This document shows, piece after piece, positions 18,386 to 25,857 of a stretch of 35,543 nt of DNA. Every line of letters starts with the position of its first letter. The stretch's first letter is position 1. The DNA is from Vicinamibacterales bacterium (GTDB taxonomy: Bacteria; Acidobacteriota; Vicinamibacteria; Vicinamibacterales; UBA8438). The stretch lies in contig CALLXD010000020.1 of assembly GCA_937766455.1 (NCBI GenBank), forward strand, positions 1-35,543, in the 5' to 3' direction. The notes under the pieces were generated by a model, which searched no databases, was not told the origin of the DNA, and saw nothing but the letters and a program-made list of their open reading frames with translations. The position numbers and the translations under genes are program-made.

Positions 18386-20592
18386 TGGTTCTCCACTACA
18401 CTGACGTTGTCAAAGTAGATGTTGATCGGCGAGTAGCCGATGATGCCGGGACTACCGGTTCGATTCGGCAGTGGGTCTTCGGCCGTGATCGTCCAGTCCG
18501 TCGGTTCGGTCGCGTCGCGCGGCCATACCTTGCCGCGCACAATGCCGCGCTCACCCTCGAGGTCGACCCGGAGTTTCAGTCGATACCAGGTGTCAGGCTC
18601 CCATGGGAAGTCGACCTCTTCCTTGATCCGCAGTTCTGCCGCCCACGACTGGATCTGCACCTTCTGCCGGTTTCCTTGCAGGTCCATGGTGTAGCCGCTG
18701 TTAATCAGGCCGATGTCGGGACGGCGCCGTCCTTGCTCGGTGGCCAGCACGTCGACTTGCACCGTGTAGCCAGACATATCAGCCGGGCCAAGATAGGTGG
18801 CGTGTCGGTGGATGCCGGTGCGTGAGGCCCCCTTGCGGAATACCTGGTTGCCGCCCAGGTCTTCGACGGCGAGGCTGCCGCCGCCGCCGATCCAGAACGG
18901 GGGGCGCCCGCTTTCGAAGTTCTCCGACCAGGGAAGCGGAGCGAAGACCCGCACCTGGGCGACGGCGGTCAAGCCGCCGAGAGTCGCGGTCACCGTGCCG
19001 GCCTGGTTCGACGCGCGCGCGTCGGTCGTCAGGACGCCCTGCGTCGACACGCTCCCACCGGCCAGGCTGTCGACCTGCCATGTGGCCTGCTGCACGCCGA
19101 GAAATCGGCCACCCGCGTCAAATGCCCGAACCTCGAACTCGATCGTGTCGCCGGCCGACGCAATGATCTCGGCCGGCACTACCTGAAGCACCGAGGGGGT
19201 GCTGGTCGCGGCCAATTCGGCACCGAGGTCAGGAGCGGTGCCGGCCCGCGCCACGAAGCTGTCAGTGGGGTTGCCGATGGAGTAGATGCCCGCCTCGGAG
19301 GTCACATACAGCCGGCCGTATCCGACCGCGAACGAGCCGTAAATCTCGGCCGCTCGGTTCTCCCCAGGCACCATCAGTTCGTCGTGGTCGAGTTCGGTCG
19401 CGCCGGTGGCGCTGGGCTGAAGAATCGTGACATTCCCGTTGGTCTCCGTGATGAACAGTTTGCCGTCAGCCCATACCGGTGACGCCTTACCAACGGTGCC
19501 GACGCTCTGTTCCCACTGCACCGCACCACTCGCCGTATCGAGCGCAAACAGGTTCGCCGAGTTGTCAATCACATAGACCCGGCCGTCGTGGACCAGTGGC
19601 GACGAGAACCCGACGCCCATCTCGTCCGCCCGCCATCGCTCGTGGGTGGCCGTCACATCGCCTGTGCCCGTGGCGTCGATGGCGACTACCCGGCCCATGG
19701 TCGAGGCATCGACGTTCTCTTCGCTATGGGCGACGTAGACGGTTTCGCCGTCGAGGACGGGGGACACGTTGATCCCGCGCTTGCTCAGGTGAAACTCCCA
19801 CACCTTCTCGCCGGTCCGGGCCTTGAGCGCGTACAGGCGTCCGTCAGCGTTGCCGTCGATCCAGAGTCGTTGGCCGTTGATGACACCGACCACTCCGACC
19901 GACTGTGTGTTCATGTCGGCGACGGTACCGCCCGGCGTCGATGTCCAGCGCACCGCGCCGGTCATCTTGTCGAACCCGAAGTATCGATGACGAGGCGGGC
20001 CGCCAAGGTTGCCCCAGCCGGCGCCGATGATGCTCAGCAGCAGCTGGTCCTCATCGACGAGCGGCGTCGATGTGCGGCCGCCATAGCCGGACGCGCGGCC
20101 CAGCTCTTCTGCCAGTCTCCGACTCCAGACGACGGTCCCGTCCCGGTCGAATGCATTGAGATGACCGTCGATGTTCATCGCGTAGAGATAGCCCGTGTCC
20201 GGATCGCCGGTCACGTTTCCCCACCCGAGCCGGTTGAACGGGACGGTCGTATTGTTGACGTTGTAGTTGTGCTGCCACAGCTTGGAGCCCGTATCGGCAT
20301 TCCAACAGGCAACGACTTCCTGCTCGTCGACGCCGCTGCCGGTGCGCCCGTTCGCACAGACGCGGCCGTCGAAGACCGCGGGCGTCGAGCGTCCGACCCA
20401 GGCGTCCGACCAGACGAGATTCTCGCCGTCGGGTGACCAGCTCGACACCAAGCCGGTGGTCTCCGACACGCCGGTTTGCCCGCGTCCGCGCCAGCTCGGC
20501 CAGTCCTGCGCCGCGGCCGGGACCGCCAGAGACAGCACCGTCGCGACGAGAAGCGCCGCGGCCACCTTGGAGCCGTATACAGCGGTGTTCAT
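18382..20592 (-). CDS. Secreted PQQ-type beta-propeller protein with C-terminal lectin-like domain
   Basis: An exported protein of about 736 residues. The ATG at 20592 is chosen over in-frame ATGs at 20607 and 20622 because it is preceded by AGGGAA at a usable distance and places the signal peptide (ending VPAAAQ) at the N-terminus. Residues about 28-450 are propeller blades (starting WPSWRGRGQTGVSETTGL, a common opening in this family, and repeats such as ALKARTGEKVWEF and ALDTASGAVQWEQ). A segment of about 90 residues (near 465-560, PSVLQVVPAEIIASAGD onward) looks like an immunoglobulin-like sandwich. The end (about 565-736, starting WSENFESG and including a WYRLKLRVDLEG strand) resembles a concanavalin/LamG-type jelly roll, which often binds glycans. 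No catalytic residues can be named. A carbohydrate-related surface role is a guess from architecture. The following propeller gene overlaps by four bases. Confidence 0.88.
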   Translation of the reverse strand: MNTAVYGSKVAAALLVATVLSLAVPAAAQDWPSWRGRGQTGVSETTGLVSSWSPDGENLVWSDAWVGRSTPAVFDGRVCANGRTGSGVDEQEVVACWNADTGSKLWQHNYNVNNTTVPFNRLGWGNVTGDPDTGYLYAMNIDGHLNAFDRDGTVVWSRRLAEELGRASGYGGRTSTPLVDEDQLLLSIIGAGWGNLGGPPRHRYFGFDKMTGAVRWTSTPGGTVADMNTQSVGVVGVINGQRLWIDGNADGRLYALKARTGEKVWEFHLSKRGINVSPVLDGETVYVAHSEENVDASTMGRVVAIDATGTGDVTATHERWRADEMGVGFSSPLVHDGRVYVIDNSANLFALDTASGAVQWEQSVGTVGKASPVWADGKLFITETNGNVTILQPSATGATELDHDELMVPGENRAAEIYGSFAVGYGRLYVTSEAGIYSIGNPTDSFVARAGTAPDLGAELAATSTPSVLQVVPAEIIASAGDTIEFEVRAFDAGGRFLGVQQATWQVDSLAGGSVSTQGVLTTDARASNQAGTVTATLGGLTAVAQVRVFAPLPWSENFESGRPPFWIGGGGSLAVEDLGGNQVFRKGASRTGIHRHATYLGPADMSGYTVQVDVLATEQGRRRPDIGLINSGYTMDLQGNRQKVQIQSWAAELRIKEEVDFPWEPDTWYRLKLRVDLEGERGIVRGKVWPRDATEPTDWTITAEDPLPNRTGSPGIIGYSPINIYFDNVSVVENQ

Positions 20593-20764
20593 CCGAGGTT
20601 CCCTCATGTGAATGTGAAGCACTGCGATCGGCGTGCGCGCCGTCCAGTGAAAATAGGACAGACAAATATACTACACGGCCCGCTGTGTCCGGGGGCCCGT
20701 TCAGCCGTTTTCAACGTAGGCGCCAGTCTTCAGACCCGGCCCCTCCGACACGTCGCGACAGCGT

Positions 20765-21925
20765 CTAAGCCCCCAGCCACCGCTCTACCGCCCAGAACAG
20801 GCCGGCGGCCGCGATAGCGACCGAGCCGGGCACCACGATGCGTTTCCGATACCAGTCCTTCGAGCGGCACCATCCCACCGCCAACAGCGCTGTGGCGATC
20901 ACCAGCAGCTGGCCAAGCTCGATACCGACGTTGAAGCTGACCAGACCCAGGACACGCTCCTGGTCCGGCAGTCCCAGCTCTTGCAGCACCCCGGCGAACC
21001 CGAGGCCGTGCAGCAGCCCGAACCCGAACACGACCAGCGGTCGCCATGCCGTCAACCGATCTGTGAGGAGGTTCTCTGCCGCGACGTAGACGATGGAGAG
21101 CGCAATCAAGGGTTCAACCACGGCCGGTGCCAGGGACACGATGTCGAATACCGCGAGCGACAGAGTCATGGCGTGCGCGACGGTGAACGCAGAGATTTGC
21201 CACACCAGCGGGCGAAGCTGGGAGCCGAGCAGGAACAGCCCCAGCACGAAGAAGACGTGGTCGAGCCCCCGGGGCACGATGTGGAGGAAGCCGAGTCGAA
21301 GATACGTTCCGCCGATTGACCAGGCACTGCGCGGTTCGACTGGCCCCGCCAGTGTGAAAGGGTCGCTCCGGGCGCCGGCCTCGACCAGGGCCTGGAGGGT
21401 CAGGTCCCGAGCCTCGTCCCGGATGGTCAGATTCACATCGGAAAACGCACGAGAGGCGAAGAATTCGAGCTCGGTGGCCTCCGGCGGCACGTTGCCGGTC
21501 AGACGGGCTGTCAATCCGAGCAGCGTCGGGATAAGAGAGTCGGTGGCGGCTGGCGCGCCGTAGTCAGGCAATGTCACGTCAAATGGGACCGGGGTCCCAT
21601 CGAATCGGAACCGGACCCGCCGCTGAAACAACCGGCGTACTCCGTCGAGTTGCTCGGCGAACTCGTCTGGCGTCAGCGCGGTGAGCGCGGCAACCAGTTC
21701 CGCGTCATCGGCACTCTGGGGCGCGCCCAGCGCCAGGGCATCCAGATCCACGATGAGATCGGCCTGGAACGTCCCGTCGGCGCGAAGCACGACGGTGGTG
21801 TCCGTGAACGTGAGCGGATGCGCGGCAGCGACACACGTGAATAGGAGCACCAACGTGACGATGGTCGCCAGTGGTCCGAAGGTGAGTGCCGACCAGCCGG
21901 CAGATGAGCAGCGTGCCGCGCACAT
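20765..21925 (-). CDS. HupE/UreJ-like membrane protein with N-terminal extracytoplasmic domain
   Basis: A 386-residue protein with an N-terminal signal (to about residue 35, CVAAAHP). An extracytoplasmic beta-rich domain of about 170 residues follows. The C-terminal membrane half has about six helices and starts near YLRLGFLHIVPRGLDHVFF. The three histidine-rich motifs of the HupE/UreJ_2 group are present: HIVPRGLDH, AFTVAHAMTLSLA and GLLHGLGFA. HupE and UreJ proteins are linked to nickel or cobalt handling, but this long form is common without any hydrogenase or urease nearby, so the metal is not known; a transport or metal-sensing role is inferred. It is divergent from a CopD-like gene, with only 41 bases between start codons. 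The stop lies 172 bases before the start of the propeller operon on the same strand. Confidence 0.88.
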   Translation of the reverse strand: MCAARCSSAGWSALTFGPLATIVTLVLLFTCVAAAHPLTFTDTTVVLRADGTFQADLIVDLDALALGAPQSADDAELVAALTALTPDEFAEQLDGVRRLFQRRVRFRFDGTPVPFDVTLPDYGAPAATDSLIPTLLGLTARLTGNVPPEATELEFFASRAFSDVNLTIRDEARDLTLQALVEAGARSDPFTLAGPVEPRSAWSIGGTYLRLGFLHIVPRGLDHVFFVLGLFLLGSQLRPLVWQISAFTVAHAMTLSLAVFDIVSLAPAVVEPLIALSIVYVAAENLLTDRLTAWRPLVVFGFGLLHGLGFAGVLQELGLPDQERVLGLVSFNVGIELGQLLVIATALLAVGWCRSKDWYRKRIVVPGSVAIAAAGLFWAVERWLGA

Positions 21926-21931
21926 CCGCCT

Positions 21932-21937
21932 ATCCTA
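21932..21937 (-). promoter_or_regulatory. Candidate -10 hexamer of leaderless promoter for HupE-like gene
   Basis: On the minus strand TAGGAT (four of six to TATAAT) lies six bases before the ATG at 21925, so transcription would start at or beside the start codon. The spacer AGGCGG could act as a weak, too-close Shine-Dalgarno. Confidence 0.38.
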
Positions 21938-21954
21938 CGACACGCGTCCGAGGG

Positions 21955-21960
21955 TACCCT
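21955..21960 (+). promoter_or_regulatory. Candidate -10 hexamer of leaderless promoter for CopD-like gene
   Basis: TACCCT lies six bases before the ATG at 21967 with no Shine-Dalgarno between. It matches TATAAT only in the conserved T, A and last T, so support comes mainly from its position, mirrored by the opposite-strand hexamer at 21932-21937. Confidence 0.3.
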
Positions 21961-21966
21961 GCTCCG

Positions 21967-22899
21967 ATGTCCGGCGAAACCTACGCGCTGCTACTGCTCT
22001 CAGCCGCCAGGTGGCTTACCGACGTGGGCATTGTCTGGCTGGTCGGCATCTGCGCGTACCGCATCGTCGCGACCCGTGCCTCGGCGGCACACACACCGAG
22101 CCACGGTCGGCTGCTGGAGGTGGGACTGTGTCGTCAGGCCGGAGCGGCCGTGACCCTGTTGATGGTGGCCACGGCTGCCCGGCTCTACGCGCAAACCTAC
22201 TCGTCATTCGGGCTTGATGAGCCGCTGTCCGTCGAACTGCTGCGACTCGTGGCCGAACAGACGCGTTGGGGCGGTCGCTGGCGACTGCAGGCGGCGGCGG
22301 TGGCGGCGGCGGCTCTCGCGGCGACGTTCGTGGTGTTTCACCGGGGGGAACGTTGGCACTGGTTCCTGCTCGGCAGCACGGCGCTCGCCATGGTCGGCCT
22401 GGCGCCCACCACTGGGCACGCGTTCGCTTACGCCGGTGGGATTGTGCTTCCGATGTCGCTCCAGATCGTGCATCTTTTGTCCGCCGGGATCTGGCTCGGA
22501 ACGCTGCTCGTGCTGCTTTCGGTTGGCGTGCGGGCGGCGTGGTCTCCGTCGTCAGATGACGGGGTGGCCGTGGCCAGCCTCGTCGACCGGTTTTCACCGG
22601 TGGCCTTGATAGCCGCGACCGTCCTTGGCGGTACCGGGGTGGTGACCGCGATTCTGTATGTCGACGAGCCCCGCCAGCTGTGGGAGACCATCTATGGGCG
22701 GGTATTGCTGAGCAAGACCGGATTGTTCGGGGTGACCGCGGCACTGGGTGCCTATAACTGGCGCCGGGTCCGGCCCCGGGTCGGTGCACCGGGGGGAGTG
22801 GCTCGATTGCGGCGGTCAGGCACCGCCGAGCTGCTGGTGGCGGCGGCCGTGCTGGCGGTCACCGCCTGGCTCGTGCACTTGCCAATGCCGCACGAGTAG
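21967..22899 (+). CDS. CopD-family copper resistance membrane protein
   Basis: A 310-residue integral membrane protein with about eight hydrophobic helices, matching the CopD family (inner-membrane partner in copper uptake or resistance). Family landmarks are TTGHAFAYAG in the middle, IVHLLSAGIWLGTLL with the conserved His, and the C-terminal YGRVLLSKTGLFG followed by ALGAYNWRRVRP. The frame is open back to 21886 but upstream residues run into the divergent gene and do not look like family sequence, so the ATG at 21967 is used. No copC-like gene is beside it; the divergent HupE/UreJ-like gene and the convergent PDZ gene are the only neighbours. The stop is six bases from the stop of the PDZ gene on the opposite strand, so little room exists for a terminator. 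Confidence 0.88.
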   Translation: MSGETYALLLLSAARWLTDVGIVWLVGICAYRIVATRASAAHTPSHGRLLEVGLCRQAGAAVTLLMVATAARLYAQTYSSFGLDEPLSVELLRLVAEQTRWGGRWRLQAAAVAAAALAATFVVFHRGERWHWFLLGSTALAMVGLAPTTGHAFAYAGGIVLPMSLQIVHLLSAGIWLGTLLVLLSVGVRAAWSPSSDDGVAVASLVDRFSPVALIAATVLGGTGVVTAILYVDEPRQLWETIYGRVLLSKTGLFGVTAALGAYNWRRVRPRVGAPGGVARLRRSGTAELLVAAAVLAVTAWLVHLPMPHE

Positions 22900-22905
22900 G
22901 GCTTT

Positions 22906-23325
22906 CTACGGAAGGCGGAGCTTGACCCGGTAGGGGCGTCCGCGTCGCAGAAAGTTGACCACGGTATCGGTGTCGACCATGAGCAAGCTGAGGCGAGCGG
23001 CAGCGAGCACGTTGTCTCCGACGTCGACGCCACCGACTCGATAGATCACGTCTCCAGGCGCCAAACCAGCGGTCTGGGCCACGTCACCGACCGTCACGTC
23101 AGTGACAAGAATCCCGGCACGCAACTGAAGGTTGTCGACCTCCATGCGCTGGGTCAGCGCGTCGGTCGGTGTCGCGTCGCACACGATGGCGCCGATATCG
23201 AGGGCCCGCGTGTCCGAATCGCTCATGCACAGGTAGAGCGCGTCACCGTTCTGGGCGGCCATCGGGGCCACTCCCACCGCGACCATCAGGCCTACCACGA
23301 CGGCGCATGTCTGCCGGATGCACAT
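22906..23325 (-). CDS. Small secreted PDZ-domain protein
   Basis: A 139-residue protein with a signal peptide (to about residue 24, PMAAQN) and a single PDZ domain over about residues 68-139 (GILVTDVTVGDVAQTAGLAPGD, then YRVGGVDV and a closing strand FLRRGRPYRVKL). Between them is a short segment with two cysteines (YLCMSDS and AIVCDATP) that could form a disulfide outside the cytoplasm. There is no protease domain, so it is a stand-alone binding module; such proteins can tune or recruit periplasmic proteases, but no partner is visible here. It is divergent from acs with 100 bases between starts and convergent with the CopD-like gene. Confidence 0.83.
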   Translation of the reverse strand: MCIRQTCAVVVGLMVAVGVAPMAAQNGDALYLCMSDSDTRALDIGAIVCDATPTDALTQRMEVDNLQLRAGILVTDVTVGDVAQTAGLAPGDVIYRVGGVDVGDNVLAAARLSLLMVDTDTVVNFLRRGRPYRVKLRLP

Positions 23326-23332
23326 CCATCGC

Positions 23333-23338
23333 AGTATA
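23333..23338 (-). promoter_or_regulatory. Candidate -10 hexamer upstream of the PDZ gene
   Basis: On the minus strand TATACT (five of six to TATAAT) lies seven bases before the ATG at 23325. No Shine-Dalgarno is visible in the spacer GCGATGG, which suggests a leaderless or nearly leaderless transcript. Confidence 0.42.
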
Positions 23339-23359
23339 TGTCACATGAGGAGTGCTGAC

Positions 23360-23388
23360 CGGACGTGCGCACGACACTAGGGTATCCT
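23360..23388 (+). promoter_or_regulatory. Candidate promoter for acs
   Basis: CGGACG (23360-23365) and TATCCT (23383-23388) are 17 bases apart and would give a leader of about 31 bases holding the Shine-Dalgarno AGGAGA at 23415-23420. An overlapping alternative is CTGACC (23355-23360) with TAGGGT (23378-23383), also 17 bases apart. Both are weak. Confidence 0.28.
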
Positions 23389-23425
23389 TTGTCGTTTACG
23401 AGTGAGTTACCGATAGGAGAAGACC

Positions 23426-25390
23426 GTGGCGAACAAGTCTGAGACCTTCGACCAAGCACCTGTATATGACCCACCGGCGGCGTTTGCCGGCGGAGCCCAC
23501 GTCAAGTCGCTCGACGAGTATCGCGCGCTCTACGACCGGTCCGTCGCCGATCCCGAGGGATTCTGGGCAGAGCAGGCGGACGAGCGTATTACCTGGTTCG
23601 AGAAGTGGCACACCGTACGGGAATATGACTTTCACAAGGCCGAGATCGCGTGGTACTTGGGAGGGAAACTCAACGCCTCCTACAACTGCGTCGACCGGCA
23701 CGTCGAGGCGGGACGCGGCGGCGATACCGCGTTGATCTGGGAGGGCAACGACCCGTCCGAGAACAAGACGTACACCTACGCCGATCTGCATGCCGAGGTG
23801 CAGCAGGCTGCCAACGCGCTCAAGAACATGGGGATTGTCAAGGGCGACCGCGTGTGTATCTACATGCAGATGATCCCCGAACTCGTGGTCGCGATGCTCG
23901 CGTGCGCCCGCATCGGAGCCATCCACTCGATCGTGTTCGGCGCATTCACCGCCGACAGCCTGGTGACGCGGATCAATGACTCGAGTTGCAAGGCGATCAT
24001 CACCCAGGACACCGGGGTGCGCGGTGTGAAGCAGGACATCGCCATGAAGGCGAACGCGGATAAGGCGGTCACACAGACGCCGAGCGTCGAGAAAATCCTG
24101 GTGGTCAAGCGTACCGGTGCCGCGGTCGACATGGTTGATGGCCGTGACGTGTGGTGGCACGAGGCGCTCGCGGCGGCGGATGCGACCTGCGTACCGGAGC
24201 CGATGGATGCGGAAGACCCGCTGTTCATCCTCTATACGTCCGGGTCCACCGGCACCCCGAAAGGGGTGTTGCACACGACCGGTGGGTACCTGACCTATGT
24301 CGCGACCACCTTCAATTACGTCTTCGATTACCACCCGGGCGACATCTATTGGTGCACCGCCGATATCGGCTGGGTCACCGGGCACAGCTACATCACCTAC
24401 GGCCCGCTCGCAAACGGTGCCGTGACGATGATGTACGAAGGTGTGCCGAATTACCCCGATTGGGGCCGGTTCTGGCAGATCTGCGAGAAGCACAAGGTCA
24501 ATGTCCTCTACACGGCGCCGACCGCGCTCCGCGCGCTGATGAAGGAGGGAGACGCCTATCCGAACCAGTACGACCTGAGTAGCCTGCGCCTCCTCGGCAC
24601 GGTCGGTGAGCCGATCAAGTCGCCAGAGTGGACCTGGTATCACTCGGTTATTGGGAACGAGAAATGCCCCATTGTCGACACCTGGTGGCAGACCGAAACC
24701 GGCGGCATTCTCATTTCGCCGCTGCCAGGGGCAACGCCAACCAAGCCAGGCTCCGCGACCTTCCCGCTCCCGGGTGTCAAGCCCGCGCTGGTCGACGATG
24801 AAGGCAACCTGCTGGAGGGCAATGGCGTGCGGGGCAATCTGGTGATCCTCGAGTCGTGGCCTGGTCAGATGCGCGGTGTCTACGGAGATCCTCAGCGCTT
24901 CTTCGATACGTACTTTGCGCGTTTCCCCGGGAAGTACTTTCCGGGTGACGGGTGCCTGCGTGACAAAGACGGGTACTACTGGATCACCGGGCGGGTTGAC
25001 GATGTCATCATCGTCTCGGGGCACAACCTGGGCACGGCGGAGATCGAGGGGGCGGTCGGCCGGTACCCGGCTGTCGCTGAGGCCGCGGTCGTCGGCTACC
25101 CGCACGACATCAAAGGCAACGCGATCTATGCGTTCGTCACCCTCAAGACCGGCCAGACCGCAACCGACGAGATGAAGGCCGAGATCGTCAAAGCGGTCCG
25201 AAACGATATCGGCCCGCACGCGACACCCGACAAAATCCAGTTCACCGACGGACTGCCGAAGACCCGGTCCGGCAAGATCATGCGCCGGATTCTCCGCAAA
25301 ATCGCCGAAGGGGATGTACACGACCTGGGTGACACGTCGACCCTGGCGGAGCCGGGCGTCGTCGATGCGTTGGTGACCGGACGAGTCTGA
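23426..25390 (+). CDS. acs: Acetyl-CoA synthetase (acetate--CoA ligase, AMP-forming)
   Basis: This 654-residue enzyme activates acetate with ATP to acetyl-AMP and then forms acetyl-CoA, feeding acetate into central metabolism. Landmarks are the phosphate loop [11 protein letters not shown] near residue 270, [12 protein letters not shown], the acyl-pocket motif [10 protein letters not shown], and [10 protein letters not shown] with the catalytic lysine at about 617, which is the site that protein acetyltransferases modify in known Acs enzymes. Length is normal (family about 640-660). The GTG start at 23426 is supported by AGGAGA at 23415-23420. One oddity is the loop SGHNLGTAE, where most Acs sequences carry Arg after GH; here residue 534 is Asn. 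The DTWWQTE tryptophan typical of acetate specificity is kept, so acetate rather than propionate is the expected substrate. It is a single-gene unit: the next coding sequence begins 467 bases later. Confidence 0.97.
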   Translation: MANKSETFDQAPVYDPPAAFAGGAHVKSLDEYRALYDRSVADPEGFWAEQADERITWFEKWHTVREYDFHKAEIAWYLGGKLNASYNCVDRHVEAGRGGDTALIWEGNDPSENKTYTYADLHAEVQQAANALKNMGIVKGDRVCIYMQMIPELVVAMLACARIGAIHSIVFGAFTADSLVTRINDSSCKAIITQDTGVRGVKQDIAMKANADKAVTQTPSVEKILVVKRTGAAVDMVDGRDVWWHEALAAADATCVPEPMDAEDPLFILYTSGSTGTPKGVLHTTGGYLTYVATTFNYVFDYHPGDIYWCTADIGWVTGHSYITYGPLANGAVTMMYEGVPNYPDWGRFWQICEKHKVNVLYTAPTALRALMKEGDAYPNQYDLSSLRLLGTVGEPIKSPEWTWYHSVIGNEKCPIVDTWWQTETGGILISPLPGATPTKPGSATFPLPGVKPALVDDEGNLLEGNGVRGNLVILESWPGQMRGVYGDPQRFFDTYFARFPGKYFPGDGCLRDKDGYYWITGRVDDVIIVSGHNLGTAEIEGAVGRYPAVAEAAVVGYPHDIKGNAIYAFVTLKTGQTATDEMKAEIVKAVRNDIGPHATPDKIQFTDGLPKTRSGKIMRRILRKIAEGDVHDLGDTSTLAEPGVVDALVTGRV

Positions 25391-25857
25391 TCCGTCTCTT
25401 GTTGCGGCCTGTCGGCGCCTTTTACCTGCGCCCCACCGGTTGACAACGCGGCTCGGAGATCAAATACTAGGCCGCTCGCACACGGGTCTCTGATTGACGC
25501 GCCGTCGCGGCTGCCGCGCAATACCGGGGGGCCCGGCGCGTTGACCGTCGCGAAGAGACGCGATGGCCACGAAGCGGTGCGGACGGATAGCCGGACGTTC
25601 TACTTCAGGCCGACTCGAGTGAACCGCATAGTCCAATACGCTGAATTTAGACGACCAACATATTGGATCTTTCTTCTTGGAGCTGATGGCCACGACTGGC
25701 GCGCACGGTACGCGGCCTCATCTAAATGATGAAGGACAGGGGGTTATGAGCGATACCCCGGACCACGGGCGGCGATAGTTTAAACGGGCACGATAGTTGC
25801 AAAAAAAACGGCGAGTATGTAAATCCACGAGGCATCCAGCCTCCGGAGGTAGAGAGC
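25391..25857 (+). other. 467-base non-coding leader between acs and the large TonB receptor
   Basis: This stretch is visibly richer in A and T than its flanks and has no convincing gene. It holds a good sigma-70-like promoter at 25440-25468; an 11-base direct repeat GATGGCCACGA at 25562-25572 and 25685-25695; an inverted repeat TCCAATA/TATTGGA at 25632-25638 and 25661-25667 followed by a T-rich run; a ten-codon open frame with its own Shine-Dalgarno at 25746-25778; a direct repeat CGATAGTT at 25773-25780 and 25791-25798 around the palindrome GTTTAAAC; and the receptor Shine-Dalgarno GGAGGT at 25845-25850. I recognise no known riboswitch in it. Confidence 0.6.
25440..25468 (+). promoter_or_regulatory. 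Sigma-70-like promoter, TTGACA-17-AATACT
   Basis: A perfect -35 TTGACA (25440-25445) and AATACT (25463-25468, four of six to TATAAT) are separated by 17 bases. Transcription would begin near 25475, giving the receptor mRNA a leader of about 380 bases, or driving a small RNA from this gap. Confidence 0.5.

Noticed and set aside
16922..20592. PQQ-dependent alcohol dehydrogenase function for the propellers
   Set aside because: No CxxCH haem motif, no vicinal cysteine pair and no recognisable catalytic Asp context; only the blade repeats match.
23396..25321. A 641-codon open frame on the minus strand covering nearly all of acs
   Set aside because: Its protein is rich in Arg, His, Asp and Val without any recognisable domain and mirrors the codon pattern of acs. 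Long antisense frames are expected opposite strongly biased GC-rich genes.
25541..25729. A 62-codon open frame in the leader before the large receptor
   Set aside because: TTG start without a Shine-Dalgarno, no recognisable motif, and composition unlike coding sequence in the window.
25391..25857. A cobalamin or other known riboswitch in the receptor leader
   Set aside because: I looked for the B12 box and other familiar conserved cores and found none. A covariance-model search would be decisive.
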